Source: Saprospiraceae bacterium
Lineage (GTDB): Bacteria; Bacteroidota; Bacteroidia; Chitinophagales; Saprospiraceae
Length of the DNA stretch: 32,384 bases
Assembly (NCBI GenBank): GCA_020627965.1
Contig: JAHDFX010000050.1
Span: 1-32,384, forward strand
Direction: 5' to 3'
Shown here one piece after another: positions 14,106-22,400 of the stretch (the first letter of the stretch is position 1; every line of letters begins with the position of its first letter). A model generated the notes under the pieces. That model did not search any database. It saw nothing but the letters and a program-made list of their open reading frames with translations, and was not told the origin of the DNA. The position numbers were made by a program, and so were the translations under genes.

Positions 14106-15563
14106 CTATTCTTCCAGGGCAGCAATATCACGGTCGCGCAACCGCATTAAATAGTCGATTTGGGTGTTTTGTTCTTCGTCATCGAGTGTTTCATCATGCT
14201 TGATGCGCTGGATTTTCTCCCCATACAGTTTGATGATCGTTTCTATTTGATTGATGCGGTGAACATCTGGAGAAACACTGGCAAGTTCTTCCGCCGTCAA
14301 GACACTGTTTTTTTCCAGTTTCTCCTTGAGAGCGGTATACGCATCCAGGAGTTTATTTTGGTTTTCTCCGGTCAAGGCTTCACTATTAGCCACGGTTTCG
14401 AGCTTCGCCAGGAAGAAATCCAGAAAATGGGCAACGGGAATGTCTGCTACCTTTGTTATATTTTGTAGTGCGGCCTCATCTACTTTCGCTTGGGCAGTTG
14501 CTGCCGCTTTTTCTGCAATATGTGCATCAGAGTATTTCTGGGCGAGTTGATCAAGTTCACGTTGTTTGGCTGCTTGTGCGCGTTCCTGTTGGCGTAATGC
14601 CGCTTGTTTTTGATCCATGTCAGCACAGGTACGCTGGGCATCGGAAATTTTTGCCTGCTCTCGTTGTAGACTTGCCATCTGGGACTGGTAGTTCCGTTCC
14701 CGATCAGAGACCGCTTTTGCACGGGCAACTAATGCCTGTTCAAATTCCCTCTGCTCGTTCATCTTTTCCGCCCATTTTGCCAAGGGCTGTATGGCAACCT
14801 GTAATGTTTGAATCATCTGAGTTCGTATATCTTGATAAGATTCTTGAAAAGAAAGGTCACATGGAATTTGTGATAAATCTGGAGGAGACCCGAGTGCAAA
14901 ATATAGGGTGTGCAACGGGTTTGATTGCTCTTGAGAGTCTAACAGTGGGGTTATATCGTTGTTTTTTTCGAGAGTATGCCGTACTTCTTCCAACCAACTC
15001 AACGCCACACGAGTGGCGGCTAATATGTTGCTATGATTGTCCAGGAAGTGAAAAATTGCTCTATAGGTAGCGTAATGAGGAGTCTTTTCAGCAGCAGTTT
15101 GTTGTTCTCGCAAAGCACGTTGATAGCTTGCTATGTCGGCATCTAAATGAAACGTATCTCCATCAAACAGGAGTGCTTCCAGTTCTTGAGGAACCTCTTT
15201 CAGCCGGATGGCGACACGATTGCCTTTGATTTCTCTCCACATAGCATCGCCAATAAATGTAACCGCGAAGATGCCACCAATGATTACGAGTGGGATTGCC
15301 ACAAGATCCCACACCCAGAAAAAAACGGCAGTGATTTGCTCAAAAATCCATACAAAAAGATTGAATATTTGTACCCGAATCCAATCGAGCAAACCGGTCA
15401 CTTTATCCCATACCCAAGAGATAATCGCTACGAGTACACTAAAAATGAATGAAATAAGAGCAACCAGAATACTCCAGATAAAATCCAGAATAGCCCCGAT
15501 AACATCACCAATGCCAACACTGAAACGTTGCAAGTGCCGTTCTCCGTACTCAACAATGGTCAA
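14106..15563 (-). CDS. Membrane-anchored coiled-coil protein of the ATPase operon
   Basis: A 485-residue protein with an N-terminal hydrophobic region (residues of about 18-110) of two or three membrane helices, unusually rich in Ile, Phe and Trp (ISWVWDKVTGLLDWI, FFWVWDLVAIPLVIIGG). A long cytoplasmic part follows, including a charged coiled coil at about 265-370 (QREFEQALVARAKAVSDRE, then AAKQRELDQLAQKY) and a helical tail (HRINQIETIIKLYGEKI). The start is TTG overlapping the previous stop (TTGA), so coupled translation is likely. It has no family I recognise. It sits directly before the soluble ATPase, so I infer that it anchors or gates it, as VirB10/TraB-like or PulM-like partners do in other systems. 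That role is not shown. Confidence 0.7.
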   Translation of the reverse strand: MTIVEYGERHLQRFSVGIGDVIGAILDFIWSILVALISFIFSVLVAIISWVWDKVTGLLDWIRVQIFNLFVWIFEQITAVFFWVWDLVAIPLVIIGGIFAVTFIGDAMWREIKGNRVAIRLKEVPQELEALLFDGDTFHLDADIASYQRALREQQTAAEKTPHYATYRAIFHFLDNHSNILAATRVALSWLEEVRHTLEKNNDITPLLDSQEQSNPLHTLYFALGSPPDLSQIPCDLSFQESYQDIRTQMIQTLQVAIQPLAKWAEKMNEQREFEQALVARAKAVSDRERNYQSQMASLQREQAKISDAQRTCADMDQKQAALRQQERAQAAKQRELDQLAQKYSDAHIAEKAAATAQAKVDEAALQNITKVADIPVAHFLDFFLAKLETVANSEALTGENQNKLLDAYTALKEKLEKNSVLTAEELASVSPDVHRINQIETIIKLYGEKIQRIKHDETLDDEEQNTQIDYLMRLRDRDIAALEE

Positions 15564-16054
15564 TGGAAGGCAGAAATGCTACACTGACCAAACGGTTGTT
15601 TGGAAAACGCGCATATACTGATCTGCAGAGCAGACGGAAATGTGGATTTTTCAGAGCGTACATCTTTTTGTGGGCTATTTTTATCGCTGCCGTACAAAGG
15701 GAATGTGCATTTTGCCGTGGATTTTTCTTTTTCCCCACGTTCATGAGGCAAAAACACACCGAGCTGGTCATCCAAGTACCAGTGGATGTTGTCACCGGAA
15801 TCATACGGGATATCCGGAGAAGAAGTCGTGCTGTATGGCGTCTTCGCACACCAGCAAAAAGACCTCCTCTCTGGAGAGTATGGGCAACGAGCGTTGTCTC
15901 GCCCCTGTATGGCTCGCTCAAAGCGGTACTGACCCATTGGCTGGTAATAGCCACATTGGTACAGCTGTTGCTGCTCCCACTGCGGCTCATCCACTTCATT
16001 CTGGTCGGGATCCCCGAACGGGATGAACGCCTGGCGGATCGCCAACGGACGCAT
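15560..16054 (-). CDS. Uncharacterised Gln/Tyr/Pro-rich operon protein
   Basis: A 164-residue protein, acidic and aromatic in its first half (DEPQWEQQQLYQCGYYQPMGQYRFERA; DIPYDSGDNIHWYLDD), with a basic Ser/Lys-rich end. It overlaps the preceding gene by 59 nt if started at ATG 16054. GTG 15994, just beyond that gene's stop, is an alternative. Its stop overlaps the next start (TTGA). Another minus-strand frame (15550-15999) also fits the junctions and begins at an ATGA overlap, but its composition is Arg/Ser/Cys-rich and looks like a shadow. I favour this frame on codon and amino-acid usage. No function can be proposed. Confidence 0.5.
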   Translation of the reverse strand: MRPLAIRQAFIPFGDPDQNEVDEPQWEQQQLYQCGYYQPMGQYRFERAIQGRDNARCPYSPERRSFCWCAKTPYSTTSSPDIPYDSGDNIHWYLDDQLGVFLPHERGEKEKSTAKCTFPLYGSDKNSPQKDVRSEKSTFPSALQISICAFSKQPFGQCSISAFH

Positions 16055-16424
16055 CGTCGTCCTTAATCAGGAAGGAACATGCTTCACCAGTGTGTTCCTT
16101 TCTTCCCTTCTGGGCATCACGAAGCAATGGATGAGCTTCTACTTCATCCATAACCTGTGGCGCGGGCTTGGGAGGCTTGGGGAGGGTAAAGGTATCATCA
16201 ACCCCTTGGGCTATCCGGTCACACTCTGCCAGGTGATCAGTAAATGCTTTGGGGTCTAATCCTTTTGGATTAAAGTCTTGCAAATGCCGCCAGCGCTCAT
16301 AGCTGCCTTTGGATGAGAACCACTTGAGGCGAATGATTTTGGTGTGCAGGTCGTCGTTGTCCTGCTGGCACCATGCTAAGAGCCGATCGTAGAGATTTCT
16401 GAGCATCGCATCATCAAGCGTCAA
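15996..16424 (-). CDS. Uncharacterised first protein of the ATPase operon
   Basis: A 142-residue acidic protein. The N-terminal half is helical with aromatic residues (LRNLYDRLLAWCQQDNDDLHTKIIRLKWFSSKG, abridged here); a Pro-rich hinge (LPKPPKPAPQ, residue about 85) leads into a polar tail. The start is TTG at 16424 or ATG at 16406; neither has a clear ribosome binding site. It is the first gene of the five-gene run and overlaps the second. No known family was recognised. It may be a DNA-binding or adaptor subunit, but that is only suggested by position. Confidence 0.55.
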   Translation of the reverse strand: MTLDDAMLRNLYDRLLAWCQQDNDDLHTKIIRLKWFSSKGSYERWRHLQDFNPKGLDPKAFTDHLAECDRIAQGVDDTFTLPKPPKPAPQVMDEVEAHPLLRDAQKGRKEHTGEACSFLIKDDDASVGDPPGVHPVRGSRPE

Positions 16425-16496
16425 CCGGACGCTACCGGAACGAGGCGCAAGAGGTCAAGCGGTTCATAGTACCGTGTCTTTAAAAGACTGCTAGTC

Positions 16497-16781
16497 TTAC
16501 TCCTCTTCTGTAACAACAGAAGTAAAATCAGACCATTGTTCGATTCTAAAGGAACGAATATCCCGTATACAATGCGGAAACCAAGACATTTTTTTCAGTG
16601 CCATAATCGCTCGAAAGAGGTTCGCCATATCCTCATTCTTGGTCACATAGACACTTCCCTGAATACGACTAAAACCGTATCTCTTGAGCGTATGAGCAAT
16701 ATCACTATATGCCTGTGAAACCCCTTTTGGATGGTGTTTTGCTGTTTCAACGACAACAAGATCAAAAGCGAAAGCAAACAT
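16497..16781 (-). CDS. vapD: VapD toxin, Cas2-like endoribonuclease
   Basis: A 94-residue protein with the VapD family pattern: MFAFAFDLVV with the conserved D7, HPKGVSQAYSDI, GSVYVTKNEDMANLF, and the C-terminal SFRIEQWSDFT. VapD has a ferredoxin-like fold as in Cas2 and acts as a ribonuclease. In Haemophilus it forms a toxin-antitoxin pair with VapX. Here the start overlaps the stop of the upstream VapX-like gene (TGATG). There are no cas genes or CRISPR repeats nearby, so this is not a Cas2. A weak stem (AAGACT-agc-AGTCTT) follows the stop and may end transcription. Confidence 0.92.
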   Translation of the reverse strand: MFAFAFDLVVVETAKHHPKGVSQAYSDIAHTLKRYGFSRIQGSVYVTKNEDMANLFRAIMALKKMSWFPHCIRDIRSFRIEQWSDFTSVVTEEE

Positions 16782-17080
16782 CAGGCTTGGGGATCAGTTA
16801 AAAATTTTTGGACGGTATATACAAGTGTCTCTCCCGTTTCAACAACTCGTATCATAAGGGTGGTGTTATTGATGGCTTCAATGACTTCATATGCAACACC
16901 ATCCTGACCAAATGTTTTAAATTCGCCCACAAATGATGAGGGCTTTTGAAGTATTTGATTCATAGCTTTTTGGTCACATTCAGAAAAAAGATAGCATAAA
17001 GGTTGAATACAATCTACTGTACTCATCTCATCAAAAAAAGAATCAAAAATACTTGAAATTCTAGGGAAGGACTTGTTCAA
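16781..17080 (-). CDS. vapX: VapX-like antitoxin
   Basis: The antitoxin partner of VapD by position and by its C-terminal domain: FVGEFKTFGQDGVAYEVIEAI then MIRVVETGETLVYTVQKFLTDP, which fits the small VapX-type (DUF5397-like) fold. The full open frame has 99 residues from a TTG start at 17080. The family is usually about 60-70 residues, so translation may instead begin at ATG 17026 or ATG 16963; the latter gives 60 residues covering just the conserved domain. No ribosome binding site decides it. It is 19 nt downstream of the RadC-like gene, so could share its transcript. Confidence 0.75.
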   Translation of the reverse strand: MNKSFPRISSIFDSFFDEMSTVDCIQPLCYLFSECDQKAMNQILQKPSSFVGEFKTFGQDGVAYEVIEAINNTTLMIRVVETGETLVYTVQKFLTDPQA

Positions 17081-17099
17081 AAAACCGGAGTAACCCCTT

Positions 17100-17669
17100 C
17101 TACACCGGCAATTCTTTCTTCAGACGTCGCATGACTCCTTCACGGGTAAAGCTGAAGTAGGAATCTTTTCCAATAATAATATGATCGTGGAAATGGATAC
17201 CCAGGCTCTCGGTATTGATCAGCAGATTGAAGGTAAAATCCTCATCCGCCTGGCTGGGGGTTGGGTCTCCATTCGGGTGGTTGTGCAGCAGGATAATACC
17301 GGCGGGGTTCAGAGGAATAGCTGCCCGGAGTACTTCTATTGGTTTGAGGTACACGCTATCGGTTGAGCCAATGGCAACGACTTCAAAGCAGAGAATTTTG
17401 GCGTATTTATCGACACTGACGGTAATAACTTTTTCTTTGACTTCGTTTTGCAGGTCAGAGAAGAGCTGATACACCATTTCTGGGTTGACCAGGGGTTCGC
17501 CTATGGGCGCATCGTCTTTGACACGGCGTTTTTTATAGCGCAGTTCTACTTCGCGAATATAGGTAGGCATAGAGGGTTTTTTCCGTACTCGTCTCCGCTT
17601 GTTCTGTGCGGCTAAAAGGGCGGTATGGCGTCCGGTATAGGTGCGCAAGTAGTATTCGGGTTGTACCAT
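17100..17669 (-). CDS. RadC-like JAB-domain protein
   Basis: A 189-residue protein with the RadC/JAMM metalloprotease-like domain: the zinc motif is H129-N-H131-P-N-G then PTPSQAD with D142. Segments on both sides (VSVDKYAKILCFEVVAIGS and HDHIIIGKDSYFSFTREG) match RadC. The usual helix-hairpin-helix N-terminus of chromosomal RadC is absent and a basic N-terminus (NKRRRVRKK) takes its place. This is the plasmid/phage type of RadC, often found near mobile-element and anti-restriction genes. Its biochemical activity is not settled. ATG 17669 is used; ATG 17570 is possible. Confidence 0.88.
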   Translation of the reverse strand: MVQPEYYLRTYTGRHTALLAAQNKRRRVRKKPSMPTYIREVELRYKKRRVKDDAPIGEPLVNPEMVYQLFSDLQNEVKEKVITVSVDKYAKILCFEVVAIGSTDSVYLKPIEVLRAAIPLNPAGIILLHNHPNGDPTPSQADEDFTFNLLINTESLGIHFHDHIIIGKDSYFSFTREGVMRRLKKELPV

Positions 17670-17727
17670 GCTCGTATCCGGGGGTTGGTGTCGCCTGGCT
17701 TGTGAAGAATCTTATATGGTAAAAGCC

Positions 17728-18936
17728 TTACTCATAACCAATGCCCACATTCTCCAATTCTGAATCTAACATATCCAATTGGGACATATTATTGGATAGT
17801 TGTTCTTCAAGTGTTTTCATATCAGAAGCCCATCTTGGCTTCAGTTCATCATATCTCACATAATCGTCGACAGCACTCATAAACCCTGTGCGTACTCTTT
17901 CCATAGCTGCTTCATCCTCATACCCATGAGACACGCTTTGCAAAGGAATACTTCCTTTTTTAATACGTGAACCATCATAGTACATCAGCTCATACTTTCC
18001 ACAGTTGTCTTCCAAGCATTCTCTGAAATATATGCCTTCACCAGTATTGAGCGAAATCGTAATATATCGCGTATCTTCATTTTTTATAACTGAGCTGCTG
18101 TTATCTGCATAGTAGTACTCCAGTTGTCCCTGATCATGTTTTGGATAAATTTCTATGTCAATCCTATGTTCATTCTGAAAGGGTGTTTTTATTCGATACA
18201 CCCCTTTTCTTTCTGTTAAATTTGTAAGTACCAGTTCTTGCATCACTTGGTCTCCACTATGGATATAATCCAAGTAAAGCGTTCGTAAGGTATCCTCAAC
18301 AGTGCTTTCGTCTTGAATCATGTCATAGTGAATCACGTCATCTAAATTTATGACTCCATTATTATCTTGATCTGTAAACCCGAGGCTCGTAAGAAAGGTT
18401 TCTATCTCTTCTTTTTCCAGTTCATTCTGACCCAGAAAAAAGTCGACCATTGCTGAAGATATCAGGTTTACATTAAATTTTGTTAATGATGAAAGGTTTG
18501 CCGCATGGGCGAGACCAAAAACATTGCTTGATACGGTTTTGAATTCACTTGCTACAGAAAGCCCATCGTCATTTGGATCCGTATCAATCCCGCCATGAGA
18601 CACTATGAGGAGATACTGGGGAGAAAGCCCATAATCTGAGATTTTTTGCTCAATGACGCTAACATCAACTGATATTTTTCCATTATTATCCGATGTCGTT
18701 TGAAAAAGGCTATAATCTTTATAGTTCGACTGGAAAGGATAAATGTTCACCGTTGCATCTTTCACTGGTCCTAAGGTGATGTTTCCACCAGACCACACTG
18801 GTGATGGAGGAGGATCAGGCGGAGAAGGTGGTGGTGGAGATGGAGATGACTTCTCTTCGTCAGAACCACCACCACACCCTGCAAGAAAAACGACCGCTAT
18901 TATTGTAGCGAGAATCTCTCTAATTTTTTTGTTCAT
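17728..18936 (-). CDS. Large lipoprotein with Pro-rich linker and EF-hand-like loop
   Basis: A 402-residue lipoprotein. The signal peptide ends in the lipobox LAGC with Cys at about residue 21, followed by GGGSDEEK and a Ser/Pro linker (PPPPSPPDPPPSP). The next domain (residues 50-110) looks like a small beta-sandwich (ITLGPVKDATVNIYPF). Residues of about 185-197 read DQDNNGVINLDD, an EF-hand or dockerin-type calcium loop. A polar region follows and a helical coil ends the protein (MKTLEEQLSNNMSQLDMLDSELENV). It starts 11 nt after the immunity gene, behind AGAGGAAT, so belongs to the toxin operon. It may protect the envelope, display or help release the toxin; which one is not visible. Confidence 0.78.
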   Translation of the reverse strand: MNKKIREILATIIAVVFLAGCGGGSDEEKSSPSPPPPSPPDPPPSPVWSGGNITLGPVKDATVNIYPFQSNYKDYSLFQTTSDNNGKISVDVSVIEQKISDYGLSPQYLLIVSHGGIDTDPNDDGLSVASEFKTVSSNVFGLAHAANLSSLTKFNVNLISSAMVDFFLGQNELEKEEIETFLTSLGFTDQDNNGVINLDDVIHYDMIQDESTVEDTLRTLYLDYIHSGDQVMQELVLTNLTERKGVYRIKTPFQNEHRIDIEIYPKHDQGQLEYYYADNSSSVIKNEDTRYITISLNTGEGIYFRECLEDNCGKYELMYYDGSRIKKGSIPLQSVSHGYEDEAAMERVRTGFMSAVDDYVRYDELKPRWASDMKTLEEQLSNNMSQLDMLDSELENVGIGYE

Positions 18937-18947
18937 ACTATTCCTCT

Positions 18948-19457
18948 CTAAGCGTCTACCTTCAAATCAATCTCTTCATATTCCAACGAATGATTATCGA
19001 ATGTTAAAATAACATCTAATACCTCTTTGTCTACGAAGAGTCGATAGGGTATTACTCCCTCCATATGAAGACCATCTGTATTCATATAAACAGAATCCTG
19101 TTCCGTCTTGCCTCTTAAATCTAAAAGATAAAAATTTGGCAAAGGAACAACAGGATCTATAAGATCTAAAGACCAACCATATGCAATAGGAATAAACCTA
19201 TCTGATTCTATAAAATTACTTTCTATGAATCTCTTTTTCAACTCTTCTGATACAAAAGCACAGTCCCACTTCTGTAAAAAATGATCTGAATTCCAAAAAC
19301 GAATTTGCAGTAAGCCATTGCTTATAAAATCTTTTTGGAAAATTTTCTGCACATTATCCAAATCAGTTTTACATAATTGTGGGGATTCTTTTCCGTATTT
19401 TGTGCGGTAAAACAGTTCTGGCATATCAAGATTCAGATAATACTTTTTCATGATCAT
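18948..19457 (-). CDS. Probable immunity protein for the large toxin
   Basis: A 169-residue cytosolic acidic protein whose ATG overlaps the toxin stop (ATGA), the classic place of a polymorphic-toxin immunity gene. The sequence has a mixed alpha/beta look (KKYYLNLDMPELFYRTKYG at the start; PNFYLLDLRGKTEQDSVYMN; PYRLFVDKEVLDVILTF near the end). It resembles DUF1629/Imm11-type immunity proteins loosely, but I am not sure of the family. No signal peptide is present, consistent with neutralising a nuclease inside the cell. The next gene follows at 11 nt. Confidence 0.7.
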   Translation of the reverse strand: MIMKKYYLNLDMPELFYRTKYGKESPQLCKTDLDNVQKIFQKDFISNGLLQIRFWNSDHFLQKWDCAFVSEELKKRFIESNFIESDRFIPIAYGWSLDLIDPVVPLPNFYLLDLRGKTEQDSVYMNTDGLHMEGVIPYRLFVDKEVLDVILTFDNHSLEYEEIDLKVDA

Positions 19458-22400
19458 GGTAATCGTATAGGTGGGTAAAATAAGTATCCATATTTATTAT
19501 CTATTTCTTCTGCTTTGTCCAGGAATTTTTGTAAACTTGGTTTTGAGCTGGGAGGGTTAGCCTTATAAAAATTTTTCCATTCTTTATTGATTTCACTTAA
19601 GTGTACTCGGTTATTGATTTCTGGAGGAATGCCTCTTAAGTTCTCAATAGAGTGCATCTGACCAAGAGAAATTCCTAAGTACGAATAATCTTTTAAAACT
19701 TGCTGCTCAATGGCATGGTGTACGTTACCTCTATGCAAGGTGCCAACTTCGTCTATAAACTCGCGTCTTACAATCTCAAGGGCTTCTGGATGGGTATTAT
19801 AGAATGTATCTCGGTAGATTGAAGGGGCATTTGATGCCGTGGCGTTCGGGTTGAATCCAAGAGAAGGTTTTTTCTTTCCGACTTTTATGAGACGTATATA
19901 AATACGGAACCGGTGTAATGCTTCATATACTAGTATATAAGCAGTTTTTCCTATTTTCTCAGCGTTTTTTGCTTTTAAGGCAAATTTGGAGTACGGAATA
20001 ACTCCAACAACCTCAAGAATACGGCTCGTTTTCTCATCTGTAATAATATCTTTGCCAACAATGGCTTGAGATACTGATTTTACACTTCCTACAACAGGCG
20101 TCAGATCAAGACTAAATGATATTAATGTCTTTTTAAGAATTTCTAATTGATCTGGTGGCAGATGTGCATAATATTTCAGAGTAGCATCAAGTGCTGTTTG
20201 GACAATTTTCCTGTATTCCAGAGACCAGCAAATAGCTTCATGAGCGAAAGACAGGTCTTGTATCTTTTTACTACAAAAATCAAAAAAGTTAATGCTCCGA
20301 GCGCCTTCTATCTCTATTATTGCATATTCACTTAAGAGAAGAATGACGGACTCTAAATGCGCTTTATTGTTTACAATAAATTGAGCTGATTGCAGTGGTT
20401 CCCCATGACCAAGGTGAGCATTATGGTACTCAACATGCACTGCTGCTGGATATGTAGCATTCTCCCGTACATCACTCCCGGCAAGTTGTGTTCCGTAATC
20501 AATGTAAAATGTGAACGGATGTTTCAGATACCGAGCGTATCCTGCAGGGTTTAATAAGCGACTTTTTATTTCCCAGTCTTTCAAACCTCCATTGATAAGC
20601 CTAGTGACTCTATTTCCATTTTCTTCTTGCAATGGCTCATCATAGGAAAGAATGGTGTCAAAGGATATGCTAGTATCTGATGTTTGGTCTTCGATCTCTC
20701 TAACATAATCAGATAATGCATCTTCGATATTTTCTCCGGTAGGAGTTTTTTCTATTTTGTCATTTAATTCGTTGATATTATTTTGGGTTTCTGTGTTTTC
20801 TTGAATGAGTGCATTTCGTAACTTTTCTTTTTCTGATCGCCAAGCCTGTAACAGATTTGCATCATAAATATGAATGGCATCATCTTTCCCGAGTACAAGC
20901 TCTATACTGTTTGATAGTCCCTGGTTATCTGTAACAGTTGCTTTCCATCGAACATGGTTTCTCCAACAAGTACCATCAATAATATCAGGATCGGTGTTTG
21001 GTTGGAGATTAGGGCAGTTTTGTAGATATGAAGCTGGATATACAAAACTAACTGTTTTCTGTAAGGATGCATATCCTGTTTGAAGTGAAAAAGTAATTTC
21101 ATCATTCGGTAATGTTCTATTTTTATCAAAATCCACTATTAAGCGGTCTAGATTTTTATCTGAATCCTGAATATCAAAAACCAATGAAAGAGTTTGAGCA
21201 CCTACTTTTATTGAATTATTAGAGCTTAAACCGCTTACGTTTGATAATCTTATCGCTGGAGATGTTTTAGATGGACTTTCTGCAACAGTGAATAATTGTA
21301 TCGTTGACCATTCTGCAGAAACTCCGGTACCACTAGCGGTTTTGGATGCATCTGCACGAAATTGGTATTCATAGGTTCCAGGGTGGTTGAGTACGTTTGT
21401 ATTAACGAAACGTGTACTGTCTCCACTATGCTGGGGATCATAGGAAAGGGAGAGATGATTCCACGGCGTCGTCCCTGTCTGGCGATATCGTACCCGTGCA
21501 TTGACGATATAGGGATCATCATCGTCTCGCCATATAGTGGAAAAGGTGAAGGGATCACCCGGATTCCCTTGAGCGGGAGAAACACTGCCAGAAACAAAAA
21601 GAGGCGGTGTTGATATTGCTTCTTGTACGGTAAAGGTTCCGGCTAAAATCCAGCCCGTATGGTTAATACGCGGTGCAGATACGCCTTTGGCATCTGATGC
21701 AGCCACCTCGTATTCATAGATACCGGGAGTAGTGAGGATGTTTTCCGCAATACTGCCAAGAAATTGATACTGAGAACCAGACACATGCCCTAATACAAGA
21801 ACTGCAGACCAGTGCGTACTCCTCTGCAAACGGTACCGCGCTTTGACGTCCAGAATATATTCTTTTTCTGGATCGTCCCATTCCGTGACAAAGGTCATCG
21901 CTTGCCCGGCAGTGATCTGTTGTGCCGGCAGTGTACTGGCGCTTTTGAGGATCGGAGGTTTGTTTTCAACAGGAACCGCTTTACGTGAGGCACGGCATTG
22001 GGGGCTGGTTTCTCCGCCGTTTTCTCCCGCACAAAACCAGCGTATAGGTGCCCCAGGTGATGGAAAACTTGTATCGGTTGAAGTGCCAGAAAAGCATTGG
22101 GTATACGGGGCATAGCTGGAAGCAGTAGCATCATATTCCCGCCCATTTGCAGAACCACAAACACCGTCAACAGGTTCTGGTTTCGGGTCAATACGGATGC
22201 TGAATGAAACAGAAGCACTTTCTGCGCCATGTTCATCCCGTGATGTACAACGCCCTGTCTGATTCCCGGCTGCGGTAAAAATGAAGTTTACAGAAGTGGT
22301 GGTGCCACTAGCACCGTAGCCAGATGCAAAGGAAAAGGGATCAGAGTAATTTGATGCCGTTGCATCACAAAAAATACGGGTATTATCACCGTCTGGATCA

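Noticed and set aside
15550-15999. 149-residue minus-strand ORF with an ATGA junction
   Set aside because: The junction is attractive, but the Arg/Ser/Cys-rich composition looks like a shadow of the 15560-16054 frame. Kept only as an alternative.
15563-16066. 167-residue hydrophobic ORF on the plus strand
   Set aside because: Antisense to a Gln/Tyr-rich gene, which naturally gives hydrophobic residues in the complementary frame; it would break the minus-strand operon.
16497-16781. Cas2
   Set aside because: The fold family is shared, but the sequence is VapD with a VapX partner, and there are no cas genes or arrays.
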